Shown here piece by piece: positions 1-9,285 of a DNA stretch of 33,567 nucleotides. The stretch's first letter is position 1. Each line of letters starts with the position of its first letter. A program made the position numbers and the translations under genes. Under the pieces are notes generated by a model. It was not told where the DNA came from. It did no database searches and worked only from the letters and a program-made list of their open reading frames with translations. The stretch is from Bacteroides sp. (GTDB lineage: Bacteria > Bacteroidota > Bacteroidia > Bacteroidales > Bacteroidaceae). The stretch lies in the NCBI RefSeq assembly GCF_029057325.1, contig NZ_JAICZW010000104.1, forward strand, positions 1-33,567, written 5' to 3'.

Positions 1-12
1 AATAATATTATT

Positions 13-1305
13 ATGAAGTTTAACAAGTATTTTATGCTGGGTTTGGCCGGTTTGGCATTCGCGGCATGTAGTAATGACGAGAACATTGCACCCGACAACA
101 GCGAAGAAGGGAACATGTACGTGTCTTTATCCTTAGGTAGTGCCAAAACCAGGTCATTAGGCAATGGTGCGGTAGGTAAATATAACACGGTTGAGAGTTT
201 AAAATTTTTGTTCTACGATGGAGCGGGAAATTATGTGCCTTATGAAGTGGCTCAAGCACTACGCGATGAGGCTATAAAGGCTTTAGCAGGTACTACACAC
301 CAAGCAACTGTTAAGCTGGAAGGAGTTCCTTCTGTTGCCTCCATTTTGGTCATCATAGCTAATGAAAAAACAAGCAATCCAATAGGAAAAGGAACTTTAG
401 CACAGGCAGAAGCAACTACCATCTATTTGAAGAATCAAGCACTAGCAAAAGAAGATTTTACAGATTTTTCAAATGAGAACTCAACCCTTACCGGTAAGGA
501 GGTAATTACAGCTAATAACGATGGAACTTACAGCGCAAATATGACATTGGTACCGGTTACCGCACGCATGGAGGTACAAAACTTTATTGCAGTGCCTGCT
601 CCAGCATCTTATTTAGGAGACGAAATTGAATCTTTTGAAATTGCAGGTATTTACATCAATGATTTCTATTATGAAGGAGCATTGGCAGCTCCGTTAGATT
701 CTAATCGTAAGAAGGTTAACAATGGAAAAGGTGCAGATACCGATGGAGACGGAATTATAGATTCCCCACAGCATGCCTATACACAGGATAACTATGAAAA
801 ATATAATGCTGATGGTATCACTGGTGACTTTGCTTTCTTATGTGATGAGCCGACTTACGGCGAAGACGGCGACGCTGTAGCCAAAGCCGGTGCAGAGGGC
901 GAACAAATAGATTACTTCTATGTTGGGGAAGACAATAAAGTCACTTCTGAAAAGAAGAATGTCATTTATAAAGTACAACCTGCCGTAGCAGGTAAATGGT
1001 GGGGATATACTATCTTTAGAGGAACTCCTCCTCACATGGTAATCAAAATGAATGTTAAATACAAAAATCAAGCCGCCCCCCTGACTAGATACATTACAAT
1101 TCAAAAGTACACTAGAAAAGAGTCTTCGAATACAGACGGCTCAATAGCTTTGAATTCTGTCGATAGGGGTTTTGTTTATCGCATGAGTGACATCATATTC
1201 GATGCTTCAGACTTGACACTGACTCCATACGAAACCACCAAAACCGTAAATGCAATTGTTGATATCAAGGAATGGGAGGCAATAGATATTATTCCTAATT
1301 TCTAA
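13..1305 (+). CDS. Mfa1/FimA-like major fimbrial subunit (fimbrillin) lipoprotein
   Basis: A 430-aa protein, probably the polymerising shaft subunit of a Bacteroidales type V pilus. The N terminus is a lipoprotein signal with a lipobox ending in Cys19 (FAAC). Known fimbrillins are exported as lipoproteins, then cleaved after an Arg by an extracellular protease so that subunits can polymerise by strand exchange; Arg47 in AKTRSLG is a plausible site here. The C terminus (VDIKEWEAIDIIPNF) is a short strand-like segment of the kind that ends this family. The family call rests on overall pattern and on the two downstream genes, not on an alignment. The start lies 12 bp from the window edge, so its promoter is not visible. 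Base composition is AT-rich compared with the next gene (38% GC counted over 361-420). Confidence 0.82.
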   Translation: MKFNKYFMLGLAGLAFAACSNDENIAPDNSEEGNMYVSLSLGSAKTRSLGNGAVGKYNTVESLKFLFYDGAGNYVPYEVAQALRDEAIKALAGTTHQATVKLEGVPSVASILVIIANEKTSNPIGKGTLAQAEATTIYLKNQALAKEDFTDFSNENSTLTGKEVITANNDGTYSANMTLVPVTARMEVQNFIAVPAPASYLGDEIESFEIAGIYINDFYYEGALAAPLDSNRKKVNNGKGADTDGDGIIDSPQHAYTQDNYEKYNADGITGDFAFLCDEPTYGEDGDAVAKAGAEGEQIDYFYVGEDNKVTSEKKNVIYKVQPAVAGKWWGYTIFRGTPPHMVIKMNVKYKNQAAPLTRYITIQKYTRKESSNTDGSIALNSVDRGFVYRMSDIIFDASDLTLTPYETTKTVNAIVDIKEWEAIDIIPNF

Positions 1306-1350
1306 TTTTTTCTTACAAACGATTGATAGACATACATAGCCCCTAAAGGT

Positions 1351-1385
1351 GAGGATGCGCCAGCCGTCAACTATGGCGCATTCTC
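1351..1385 (+). terminator. Hairpin between major subunit and anchor genes, possible partial terminator
   Basis: Arms 1351-1362 and 1374-1385 pair over 12 bp, with one G-U pair, around an 11-nt loop. A T-rich but interrupted tract follows. This could let the shaft subunit be made in excess over the anchor and tip proteins by partial termination or 3'-end protection. The tract is weaker than a classical U-run. Confidence 0.5.
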
Positions 1386-1447
1386 CCTTTCCAATCTCTT
1401 TATTTTGATTTACATAGATTTATACAACTACAGATAAACTACTTGCG

Positions 1448-2404
1448 ATGAAACATTCAATCAAGACAATGCTTCTGACAACTGCCTTGCTCTGTGGCTT
1501 TTCGGGTTGCATCAAGGAAGACCGCTCCGAATGTAACCCCGGGGCGCTGCTGAAGTTTGATTACTCGCTTAACCCGGAGTACACCAACCTGTTCGGGGAC
1601 GAAGTGGGTAAGGTGACCGTTTACGTGTTCGACGAGAACGGCCTTTACTACGACCGCTTCTCCGATGCGGGAAAGCACCTCACCAACGACTGGGAAATGA
1701 GACTGCCGCTTCCGCCGGGAAATTACACCACCGTAACATGGGGAGGCCCGCTGGGCACCATGTACCGCATTGGTGAGACCAATGCCGATGAAACGGCGTT
1801 TCAGAGCGAGTTGAAGAAAGGGGTTACACACATTAGCAACTTCATGCTCACTGCTGAAAACAACGGACAGCCTCTGGTGGAGCTGGATGCCCTTTACCAC
1901 GGAAAGGCTGACGTGACCTCGGTCTATTGGCCCGAAGAGTCCACTACCGTTGACCTGATGAAAGATACCAAACTGCTCACCGTCACCGTCAAGGACAAGA
2001 GGGTGGGACAAAGCAAGGCGGATGCCGTAAGCGCACCCTACGAAATATATTGTACGGGCACCAACGCCCGCTACCTTGCCGACAACAGCTTCGGCAAGAA
2101 GGCGGAAACCATCACCAACCTCCCGTATAACACCTACACCACCCCCGGAAGAGCCATCTCGGAGCTTAATCTGATGCGCCTGACCATCGGCCGATCCTTC
2201 CGCTTAGTGGTGAAGGACAAAGAAGGCAAGATCGTCTTTGACAAAGATCTGGTGGAAACCATGCAAGCCACCGGACACTACAACACGCAGGAGGATTTCG
2301 ACCGCGAACCAAGGTACGATGTTGTCATCAACATGGATGGAGACACCAACATCATTATTACCATTAACGGGTGGGAAGTGGTATATATCATACCAGGTTT
2401 ATAA
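1448..2404 (+). CDS. FimB/Mfa2 family fimbrial anchor lipoprotein
   Basis: A 318-aa lipoprotein with the lipobox cysteine at residue 21 (FSGC). Length, the early motif CIKEDRSEC and the C-terminal VINGWEVVYIIPGL-type ending resemble the FimB/Mfa2 family (PF08842). These proteins stay outer-membrane anchored, terminate the pilus and control its length. The gene lies between a fimbrillin and a larger tip-type protein, the usual order of Mfa operons, and 21 bp before the next start. Its composition is clearly richer in G+C than its neighbours (55% counted over 1561-1620), consistent with a conserved anchor between more variable surface genes. The role is inferred from family and context. Confidence 0.82.
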   Translation: MKHSIKTMLLTTALLCGFSGCIKEDRSECNPGALLKFDYSLNPEYTNLFGDEVGKVTVYVFDENGLYYDRFSDAGKHLTNDWEMRLPLPPGNYTTVTWGGPLGTMYRIGETNADETAFQSELKKGVTHISNFMLTAENNGQPLVELDALYHGKADVTSVYWPEESTTVDLMKDTKLLTVTVKDKRVGQSKADAVSAPYEIYCTGTNARYLADNSFGKKAETITNLPYNTYTTPGRAISELNLMRLTIGRSFRLVVKDKEGKIVFDKDLVETMQATGHYNTQEDFDREPRYDVVINMDGDTNIIITINGWEVVYIIPGL

Positions 2405-2425
2405 AACAAAGAAAGGTACTGACTC

Positions 2426-5038
2426 ATGAAATACAGAATAAACTTTAACATCAGATATGCCCTGCCGATGCTGTTGCTCCTGTGGATGGCATTTGGTACC
2501 GGGTCGTGTGTCCGGGAGGATTTTGTCAATGATACCAAGGATGGAAATTACAGTTCAATGACCATCAAGGTGAAAACACCGAAACCGATTGCCACCGATC
2601 CAACAACTCGTGCTACTGTCTCTGAATTTGATGAAATCGGAGACATGAACATTATTATTGCCGATAAAGGAAGTATCAAAGACCGCATTTTTTTGGACTT
2701 TACTACAATTACAACCAGCGAGACACCGCTTAAAATTGAGGGAAAGTTTGGCGTGACTATTACTTCAAAGACATTAGATAACGGCTATCAGGAATTTGAA
2801 CTCTATTTTGCGGAAGAGTATTGGACTGCCAATCCTGAAATACCCTTGAAGGACTGCCAATTCTATGCGGTAGCCAACTGGGGAAGCAAAATAGAAAGCA
2901 CACTTGTATCACAACTGAGAAACTTGAGAACTGAAGATGAAGTACGCACCGCTGCCGATGGTGACCATAGCTTTGTTCCTACCCCCAATGCCATGTTTGG
3001 AGAAATCGCCAAAGAATGGACCACTCCTATTGTTGACAAACCGGGAGAAGTGTGCCGTAACCTGCAAATAGAATTGAAACGCACCGCAGCCATGATTACG
3101 CTCGCAATGGACGGAACAGACTTAAATAAGGGTGTAGTCATCGAATTGATCGATGTAACACTACACAATGTGCCCACAGGATGTACTCTTGGTAAGAGTA
3201 ATAAAGTGGCTGATGATAGTGCCCCATTAACACCGCTCCCCGATCTCATTATGCCTTTGGGAGAACGAAAAGGTGGTGGTGTCGTGGCTCAAGGAAAACG
3301 TCTGACCGGTTCTGAAACATTAGACTGGACGAACTTTAATGAAAGCGATGGATATGCATCCACGATAGGCAAGCATTATACCAACCCTGATGACTCTAAT
3401 AGTAGAGAAGGCATTGAATATACTGACCCAACCGTGCAACCCTTCTTCCTCTTTGAAAACATGCATAAAGCAGAATTTGGCGCTTCAGGTGTTAACGCAG
3501 ACAATCAATGGGAAAAGCGCCCTGCCGGAGTTGGAAATAGCATTGATGCGATAGCACAAAACACAAGTACATGTTCTTACATAGAAGTCAATGCTTCATA
3601 CACTCTATATGAAGAGGATGCAGATAATACAAACATGGGAAAAGTAAAGGAGCGGGGTACCGCTACTTGGAGATTTTTCCTCGGGGGCAATGAATACAAC
3701 GACTTCGATGTGAAGCGTAATACCTACTACAGACTGACACTCAAACTCTCAAATACCGGAGTTGGTGAAAAAGATTATTCATGGAGAGTAGATTCGGAAA
3801 CAAAGCCCGCCCAAGTTGTCGGCGATGCTAACATGGTAGTTGGCGGTGGTGGTGAGATGTTCTGTGTGGAGCTTACGGATTTTAATTTTAATAAATTGAA
3901 GTTGGTAGATGTAGACCCGAATAATCCTGCTGATTTTGTATACATATATGCAAAGAATGGTGGTAAGCTTGACTGGTATAGTGTGAACACATATAAAGGA
4001 GCTGGAGACTTTGAAACCATTGACAATAAACAAATATGGTTTTATGTGCAACCACTTCTACCAGAAGACTATGCTTATGAACAAGGAAATGAGCGAAGTT
4101 GTACAATCCGATTTGAAGAACAGAACCATACAGAGAGGGCTGTAGTTAGTTTCACGCAATATAGGCCTGTCGCTTTCTCTATCACGCCTCAGGACTTAGA
4201 AAACTACCCCAACGATCCAGATTTAATGGCCGCCCATGATATTGTAAAAACATACTACAACCATGAGGTAAATGAAGCGAATGGGGAGTTCAAGTTCTAT
4301 GCCGACCGTGTGGATAGAGGTCCAATGCAGTGGGGATTCGATGGGACAATACTTGACAAGAACCAAAATACAGGATTTGAGAACGTGTACCATCTCATTA
4401 AGCCATTGGATGAAAACATGCAACCGACTTGCTCGCTCCATATAGAACGTGCCGAAGAATACCTGCCCACAGGAAAAGGGACGAAGGAGGGAAACCACAT
4501 CAACTACGATAAGGGTAGTTGCATGATGCATGCGGCTATGGAAAATTACTTCCAGCAATACTATCCCAAACCAGCATCTGATATAACTCCCAGCAAACTA
4601 GTAGGAGTAACTTTAGGCCAAGTCTATCGCCCCGGTTCAGAAGATGACCCCACTCCTACAGATAAGCGTTACTCTTGGTGTGTACCCTCCATCGTAGGAT
4701 GGCAATTGGTCGAAAAACTTGATAGATTCTACAAAAGATATAACATTGAAGATCGTGGCTTTGATAAAAAATACCCCATTACCAAATGGACTTCTTATTG
4801 GACATCAAATGCTGCTACGGCAGATTTGATAGAAATGTATCCTGACTTAACTCCTGCAATTGATGGCAAGAATCGTTCGTTTGTTTATCAGTTTGACATG
4901 GACTTAGATGACTACAAATTTGACTGGGCAAGTGTAGGTAATATGCCAACACCATATTATCCGGCATATCTACTTATGCAAAGAACAGCAATGTTGAAAT
5001 ATCGATTGTTCAACATCAGGCCAGATAGCAGTAATTAA
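2426..5038 (+). CDS. DUF4906-like fimbrial tip/accessory lipoprotein
   Basis: An 870-aa lipoprotein: a hydrophobic signal at residues 12-27 is followed by Cys28 (GTGSC). Beta-rich fimbrillin-like sequence fills the first two thirds, including a segment ending SFTQYRPVAFSI near the middle. The last 280 residues are Trp/Tyr/Asp-rich (SWCVPSIVGWQ, WTSYWTSNAAT). Size, position after the anchor gene and the C-terminal half suggest a DUF4906-type protein, often found in Mfa operons as a tip or accessory subunit that may bind a ligand. It is the last gene of the operon and is followed directly by a strong terminator. No catalytic motif was seen. The domain name is from recall and needs a profile search. 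Confidence 0.7.
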   Translation: MKYRINFNIRYALPMLLLLWMAFGTGSCVREDFVNDTKDGNYSSMTIKVKTPKPIATDPTTRATVSEFDEIGDMNIIIADKGSIKDRIFLDFTTITTSETPLKIEGKFGVTITSKTLDNGYQEFELYFAEEYWTANPEIPLKDCQFYAVANWGSKIESTLVSQLRNLRTEDEVRTAADGDHSFVPTPNAMFGEIAKEWTTPIVDKPGEVCRNLQIELKRTAAMITLAMDGTDLNKGVVIELIDVTLHNVPTGCTLGKSNKVADDSAPLTPLPDLIMPLGERKGGGVVAQGKRLTGSETLDWTNFNESDGYASTIGKHYTNPDDSNSREGIEYTDPTVQPFFLFENMHKAEFGASGVNADNQWEKRPAGVGNSIDAIAQNTSTCSYIEVNASYTLYEEDADNTNMGKVKERGTATWRFFLGGNEYNDFDVKRNTYYRLTLKLSNTGVGEKDYSWRVDSETKPAQVVGDANMVVGGGGEMFCVELTDFNFNKLKLVDVDPNNPADFVYIYAKNGGKLDWYSVNTYKGAGDFETIDNKQIWFYVQPLLPEDYAYEQGNERSCTIRFEEQNHTERAVVSFTQYRPVAFSITPQDLENYPNDPDLMAAHDIVKTYYNHEVNEANGEFKFYADRVDRGPMQWGFDGTILDKNQNTGFENVYHLIKPLDENMQPTCSLHIERAEEYLPTGKGTKEGNHINYDKGSCMMHAAMENYFQQYYPKPASDITPSKLVGVTLGQVYRPGSEDDPTPTDKRYSWCVPSIVGWQLVEKLDRFYKRYNIEDRGFDKKYPITKWTSYWTSNAATADLIEMYPDLTPAIDGKNRSFVYQFDMDLDDYKFDWASVGNMPTPYYPAYLLMQRTAMLKYRLFNIRPDSSN

Positions 5039-5058
5039 TGATTGTCATAAACAAGTAC

Positions 5059-5109
5059 AGCGGCCGGCTTAGCCCTCTCCAACGGGCTATGTCGGCCGCT
5101 TGTTTTTTT
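5059..5109 (+). terminator. Rho-independent terminator of the fimbrial operon
   Basis: Outer arms 5059-5066 and 5093-5100 pair perfectly over 8 bp. Inner arms 5071-5075 and 5084-5088 pair over 5 bp. A run of seven T follows at 5102-5108, on the + strand, 20 bp after the stop codon of the tip gene. Confidence 0.85.
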
Positions 5110-5122
5110 CCTGAATAGAAGA

Positions 5123-5169
5123 AACGGCCTACGCCTCTGTCATGGTAGCGAGACGAGGCATCGGCCGTT
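5123..5169 (-). terminator. Probable terminator of mutL, convergent with the fimbrial operon
   Basis: Arms 5123-5129 and 5163-5169 pair over 7 bp and inner arms 5133-5137/5155-5159 over 5 bp. Read on the minus strand the stem is followed by a T-rich but interrupted tract. It lies about 60 bp past the mutL stop, back to back with the fimbrial terminator. Confidence 0.5.
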
Positions 5170-5232
5170 GAAACATCAGACATTTGCGTCTAAACCATTA
5201 GTCATAGAGACCTTCCTCCGGGCAAGAGCAAC

Positions 5233-7146
5233 CTATTTGAACAATTTCTCGATTTCTTCCTCCCGGATAGTGGCCAATATCGTTTTTCCATCGGGCGTAT
5301 AATTGGGAGAAGGACAGGCAAAGAGGCTGTCCACCAGATTTGACATCTCCTCGTTGCTCAATACTTGCCCATAGACAATGGCAGCGGCACGTGCCAGTGT
5401 CAATGCCAATATGTGCCGCACCTCTTCTTTCACATCGCCCCCCTTCTCCATAGCGGTACTCACCATGCTATGAATCAAATCTACCGGATTCAAGCCCTCG
5501 ATGCCTGAAGGTATGCCGTTGATGGCATAGCTGCCACCACCCAACGGACTCAGGTCGAAGCCTACCGCCGACAAATCGTCCAGAATGCTTTCCAGCATAG
5601 CGGCTTCGGAAGCCGGCAACTGAATCATTTCAGGAAACAACATCCCTTGCGAGACTCCTTGTTTCCGGCTAATCTGGCTCATATAACGGTCGAACAGAAC
5701 CCGGACATGCGCCCGCTGCTGGTCTATCAGCATCAGTCCCGACTTGACGGAGGTCAGGATAAAACGCCCCTTGAACTGAAGATGTTGCGCCCCCTTCTCC
5801 ATCTTGCCCTCATTGCCATACAGCGAAACGGAAGTTTCGGCGGCAACGGTCTCCTGAGGAGCCGCATCGGCAGCCTCCTTGTTGAAAGCCGCATCGGCCG
5901 CTTCCTCTTCGGGAAACAGCTCTTCCGCCATCGGTTCGTTCATCCGGCTAGCCTTCTCCAGACCGGAATAGAGTCCCTCCCACTCCACTTTCGGACGTGA
6001 ATAACTTCCCCCTTCTCCGTAGGAAGATGCGGAAGCACTCTTGAAAGGGTTAAAGTCCGCATTGTAGTGCACCTGCGGCGGTTCTATGGGGTGTACCTGC
6101 TCGAATGCGGGGATATCAGGCATATCCTCCGTATCAAAGTCAATGGTAGGAATGGCGCTGAACTTGCCTAAGGACTCCTTCACCGCCGCCGACAAAATCT
6201 GCCAGATGGCCTGTTCGTTCTCGAACTTGATTTCCGTCTTCGTGGGATGGATATTCACATCAATGTTAGCGGGATTTATGTCGAAATAGATGAAATAGGT
6301 GATTTGCTCACCGGCAGGAATCAGCTGCTCGTACGCATCCATCACCGCCTTATGGAAATAAGGGTGGCGCATATACCGCCCGTTCACAAAGAAATACTGA
6401 TGGGCACCCTTCTTGCGCGATGTCTCAGGCTTGGCTACGAAACCGGAGATCTTGACCATCGTTGTATTGACATTCACCGAAAGCAACTGCTGGTTCAGTT
6501 TCTTTCCGAACACCGCCAAAACCCGCTGCCGCAAGGGCACGACCGGCAGATTGAACAATTCCGTATCGTTGCTGTACAGATAGAAAGCCACTTCGGGATG
6601 CACCAATGCGATGCGCTCAAACTCCGCAAGGATGTTGCTCAACTCCGTAGAATTGGCCTTCAAAAACTTACGCCGGGCAGGGATATTAAAAAACAGGTTT
6701 TTGATGGAAAAGTTACTTCCCTTAGGACAAGACACAACCTCTTGGCTCTCGACCTTGGAACCGGCAATCAGCAACCGGGTGCCTAATTCTTCGTTCGCCG
6801 GACGTGTCTTCAGTTCCACCTCCGCCACCGCAGCGATGGAGGCCAACGCTTCACCGCGGAACCCCATTGTCCGCAAGGCAAACAAGTCGGAGGCCTCGCG
6901 TATCTTCGAAGTTGCATGACGCTCAAAAGAGAGGCGCGCATCGGTCTCGGACATACCTTTACCATCATCAATCACCTGGATGCAGGTCTTTCCTGCATCG
7001 GTAATCAGTACATGAATCTCCTGTGCTTCGGCATCAATCGCATTTTCCACCAACTCTTTCACAACAGATGCCGGACGTTGAATCACCTCTCCGGCAGCAA
7101 TCTGATTGGCGACCGAATCGGGCAACAAATGAATGATATCGCTCAT
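5233..7146 (-). CDS. mutL: DNA mismatch repair protein MutL
   Basis: A 637-aa MutL, the ATPase that links mismatch recognition to downstream repair. GHKL ATPase motifs are intact: ENAIDA (35-40), DDGKGM (60-65) and GFRGEAL (95-101). The N-terminal region covers about residues 1-330, followed by a low-complexity linker containing a duplicated EAADAA, then a C-terminal dimerisation domain from about 455. At the position of the metal-binding endonuclease motif (DQHA-x2-E) the sequence reads [13 protein letters not shown] (475-487), and the late motif reads [10 protein letters not shown] rather than CPHGRP, so canonical endonuclease residues look altered. It is the last gene of a minus-strand run but is separated from the upstream gene by a 149-bp repeat-bearing gap, so it may have its own promoter. 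Confidence 0.97.
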   Translation of the reverse strand: MSDIIHLLPDSVANQIAAGEVIQRPASVVKELVENAIDAEAQEIHVLITDAGKTCIQVIDDGKGMSETDARLSFERHATSKIREASDLFALRTMGFRGEALASIAAVAEVELKTRPANEELGTRLLIAGSKVESQEVVSCPKGSNFSIKNLFFNIPARRKFLKANSTELSNILAEFERIALVHPEVAFYLYSNDTELFNLPVVPLRQRVLAVFGKKLNQQLLSVNVNTTMVKISGFVAKPETSRKKGAHQYFFVNGRYMRHPYFHKAVMDAYEQLIPAGEQITYFIYFDINPANIDVNIHPTKTEIKFENEQAIWQILSAAVKESLGKFSAIPTIDFDTEDMPDIPAFEQVHPIEPPQVHYNADFNPFKSASASSYGEGGSYSRPKVEWEGLYSGLEKASRMNEPMAEELFPEEEAADAAFNKEAADAAPQETVAAETSVSLYGNEGKMEKGAQHLQFKGRFILTSVKSGLMLIDQQRAHVRVLFDRYMSQISRKQGVSQGMLFPEMIQLPASEAAMLESILDDLSAVGFDLSPLGGGSYAINGIPSGIEGLNPVDLIHSMVSTAMEKGGDVKEEVRHILALTLARAAAIVYGQVLSNEEMSNLVDSLFACPSPNYTPDGKTILATIREEEIEKLFK

Positions 7147-7160
7147 AGTTCCTTTTTTTA

Positions 7161-7286
7161 AGGGAGTTAGAAGGAGTCAAAGGGAGTTATTGCCCGCGAT
7201 GCGGGCAGAAGTTAAAAGCCGGTACTTAGACTTTGTACAAACCAAAGCTATCGGCCTCCAGCTCCTTTTAACTCCTTCGAACTCCC
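7161..7286. repeat. Structured inverted-repeat element upstream of mutL (REP/MITE-like candidate)
   Basis: A Gly/Ala-purine arm at about 7161-7190, made of near-repeats of GGAGTT, is inverted at about 7260-7286; I count 23 of 27 matching positions between the arms. Between them lie a perfect 7-bp hairpin (7191-7197/7201-7207) and a 6-of-7 pairing of GCCGGTA with TATCGGC. The whole gap between mutL and the upstream gene is therefore one folded unit, as expected of a non-autonomous interspersed repeat. Confidence 0.55.
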
Positions 7287-7295
7287 ATTACAAAA

Positions 7296-7586
7296 TTAAA
7301 TGATTCCATTGCTAATCGCATACCACAGATAGGCCAGCACCGCAATAGCGACTAAGATTATTCCCAGATGCATCGGCTGGCGGCCGCTCTCCTTGCGGCG
7401 TCTCAAATGAGTGGTGCCTTCGATGAACTTGCCCCGGATGTCTTCGGGAGAGAACTCTTTCTCGGGCAACATGCCCAGCTCACGCTTGGCGCTCTCCTCC
7501 ATCTTGGCCAACCGTTCTTTCCGTTCATCCACATAGATGTAGGGATGATTGAAGCCACGAGGCTTCCGCATTGTAAACATTCCCAT
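7296..7586 (-). CDS. Small conserved membrane protein of unknown function
   Basis: A 96-aa protein with a basic, charged N-terminal two thirds (KPRGFNHPYIYVDERKERL) and one C-terminal transmembrane segment at about residues 73-91 (LGIILVAIAVLAYLWYA). I recognise no catalytic domain. It starts only 6 bp after the OstA-like gene stops, so it is almost certainly co-transcribed with the envelope-biogenesis operon. Met3 or Met6 could also be the start. The many acidic and basic residues suggest a cytoplasmic face that binds a partner, but this is speculation. Confidence 0.8.
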   Translation of the reverse strand: MGMFTMRKPRGFNHPYIYVDERKERLAKMEESAKRELGMLPEKEFSPEDIRGKFIEGTTHLRRRKESGRQPMHLGIILVAIAVLAYLWYAISNGII

Positions 7587-7592
7587 ATAGCA

Positions 7593-9260
7593 CTATTTAT
7601 TAGTTCGTTTGATGTGCATATCCCGCGGTGATACCACCGGTTTGCGGTCACTCTTCTTCAACACTTCACCCGCCTTCTTGCCGCGCCACTCAAAAATATC
7701 CTCCTTGTTGAGCGGACGAATATAGTCGAACCAGGCAAAAGAGGGTAACTTGCTCTTCTCCGCCGGGATTTGGTCTAACGGATAGGCGGTGCCATTGGTC
7801 TTTCCCACAAAAACACCCCGTTCCATTTTCCGTTCCTTCAGATACATCTTCAAGAGCCCACCTTCCGAATAGTTCATCATTATCAGCGAGCTGTCCTTCT
7901 CTTCCACCGGATAATAGACCACCAGCACGTTGCCGTTCACCTCTATCAGGCGCATGTCTCCGTCAATGAAGAATGCCTTCATCTCCTTGCCGGAGACTTG
8001 GTTATAGTGAGCGCTGTCGTACCTTTCTACCGTCAGCGCCTGGTTGATGATGTGTGCCCAGTCAATGGTGCTGTCATTCATATAGACTTTGATTTCTTCA
8101 CCTAACAGCTGTTGTTCGCCATGCCACAAGACCGGATCGGTGTACATCGTCAGACAAGAATCTTTGGAGTTGTACACCAACGAGTCGCACACCGCCTGCA
8201 CGTCCGTACGATAGGCACGCACCTTGTGATAGGCACGCATTTCACGATAGACGGAATCGGTATTCAGGTTATAAGTGACCAGTCTCAAGGTATCGGCGTG
8301 CATAAACAAGCTGTCGCCCTGAGAGTAGTCAACAGCCACCGCCCGCTTGGTGGCCACGGCATTGCCAGTCAGCTCGTTGTAGAAGCAGTAATCGCCGGTC
8401 AGCATGTTCCGGTTGACCGTATCGTTCATCTGGACATGGTCGAAAGCCTCGCCATAGCCCAACTTGCGATCATAAAAAAGGCTGTCGCCGGTCAGTTTCC
8501 GGCCTGCATTCGTCAGCACGGAACGGTCGAGCAGCTCCGCCTGTTCGGTCGTGGTATTGTATTCGCCGCGTTCAGAATAAATGTGGTTCTGGTCGCTCAC
8601 GATGTCGGAAGGTCCTAAGATAGTAGCTACCTTGGTTATCGTGCTATACTTCAATGTATCTGAAGTCAACACAAACTTCGGATTCACCAATTTCACATGA
8701 TGATTGAATACCGCCAATTTGGTGGTCGGGCTGTACTCCCCCCATTCGGAAGTCAGCACATTCTCTTCGTCAGTCAGCGTACCTCCTTCAAAATAATAGC
8801 CCAAATTGTACAGACGGTCATAATTCAAGCTATCGGTGGTCAACTCCGTATGACGGTTTATCATGCGTACATTCTCACGCAGCATCGCCAACTGCGACAT
8901 TCCGTCATAGTAAAGATAATCGCCATAGATGAACAAAGTATCTCCCTGCTCCATCCTCACATTGCCAAATGCCTCCACGGAATTGATCTTCTCGAAAATC
9001 AAGGCACTGTCGCAAAACATATACATGCTGTCGTGCCTCAGTTTCACGGAACCGATAAGCACCTGTACATCCGGACGCAACTGCTTGTCTGCCTGCGCCT
9101 CGTCCGCATACAGCAAATCGACACGGGTTTTCTTCTTTTCGGGCGCCTCTGTCTTTTTATCTTGGGCACTCAGCAGGCAGATACCAAACAAGCATAGAAT
9201 ACCCCCTAAGAGATATCTATGCTTGTTCAGAAAATGATTTCCTGTATTCTTCTTTCGCAT
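7593..9260 (-). CDS. OstA/LptA-like periplasmic protein (LPS transport family)
   Basis: A 555-aa protein with an N-terminal export signal or anchor (hydrophobic stretch at about 17-31, then SAQDKK). The body consists of repeated beta segments typical of the OstA/LptA fold: DSLNYDR, DTLFIYGDYLYYDG, LTGDSLFYDR and TGDYCFYNELTG. The family moves lipopolysaccharide across the periplasm. This is the long Bacteroidetes OstA-like version and not a short E. coli-type LptA. The gene lies between a SurA-like isomerase and a small membrane gene with gaps of 25 and 6 bp, which fits an outer-membrane assembly operon. The precise substrate is not shown by the sequence. Confidence 0.85.
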   Translation of the reverse strand: MRKKNTGNHFLNKHRYLLGGILCLFGICLLSAQDKKTEAPEKKKTRVDLLYADEAQADKQLRPDVQVLIGSVKLRHDSMYMFCDSALIFEKINSVEAFGNVRMEQGDTLFIYGDYLYYDGMSQLAMLRENVRMINRHTELTTDSLNYDRLYNLGYYFEGGTLTDEENVLTSEWGEYSPTTKLAVFNHHVKLVNPKFVLTSDTLKYSTITKVATILGPSDIVSDQNHIYSERGEYNTTTEQAELLDRSVLTNAGRKLTGDSLFYDRKLGYGEAFDHVQMNDTVNRNMLTGDYCFYNELTGNAVATKRAVAVDYSQGDSLFMHADTLRLVTYNLNTDSVYREMRAYHKVRAYRTDVQAVCDSLVYNSKDSCLTMYTDPVLWHGEQQLLGEEIKVYMNDSTIDWAHIINQALTVERYDSAHYNQVSGKEMKAFFIDGDMRLIEVNGNVLVVYYPVEEKDSSLIMMNYSEGGLLKMYLKERKMERGVFVGKTNGTAYPLDQIPAEKSKLPSFAWFDYIRPLNKEDIFEWRGKKAGEVLKKSDRKPVVSPRDMHIKRTNK

Positions 9261-9285
9261 ACGAATCTATGTAAATCACTATGAT

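Noticed and set aside
1..12. Invertible promoter of the fimbrial operon
   Set aside because: Phase-variable promoters are known for Bacteroides surface genes, but only 12 bp upstream are present, so nothing can be judged.
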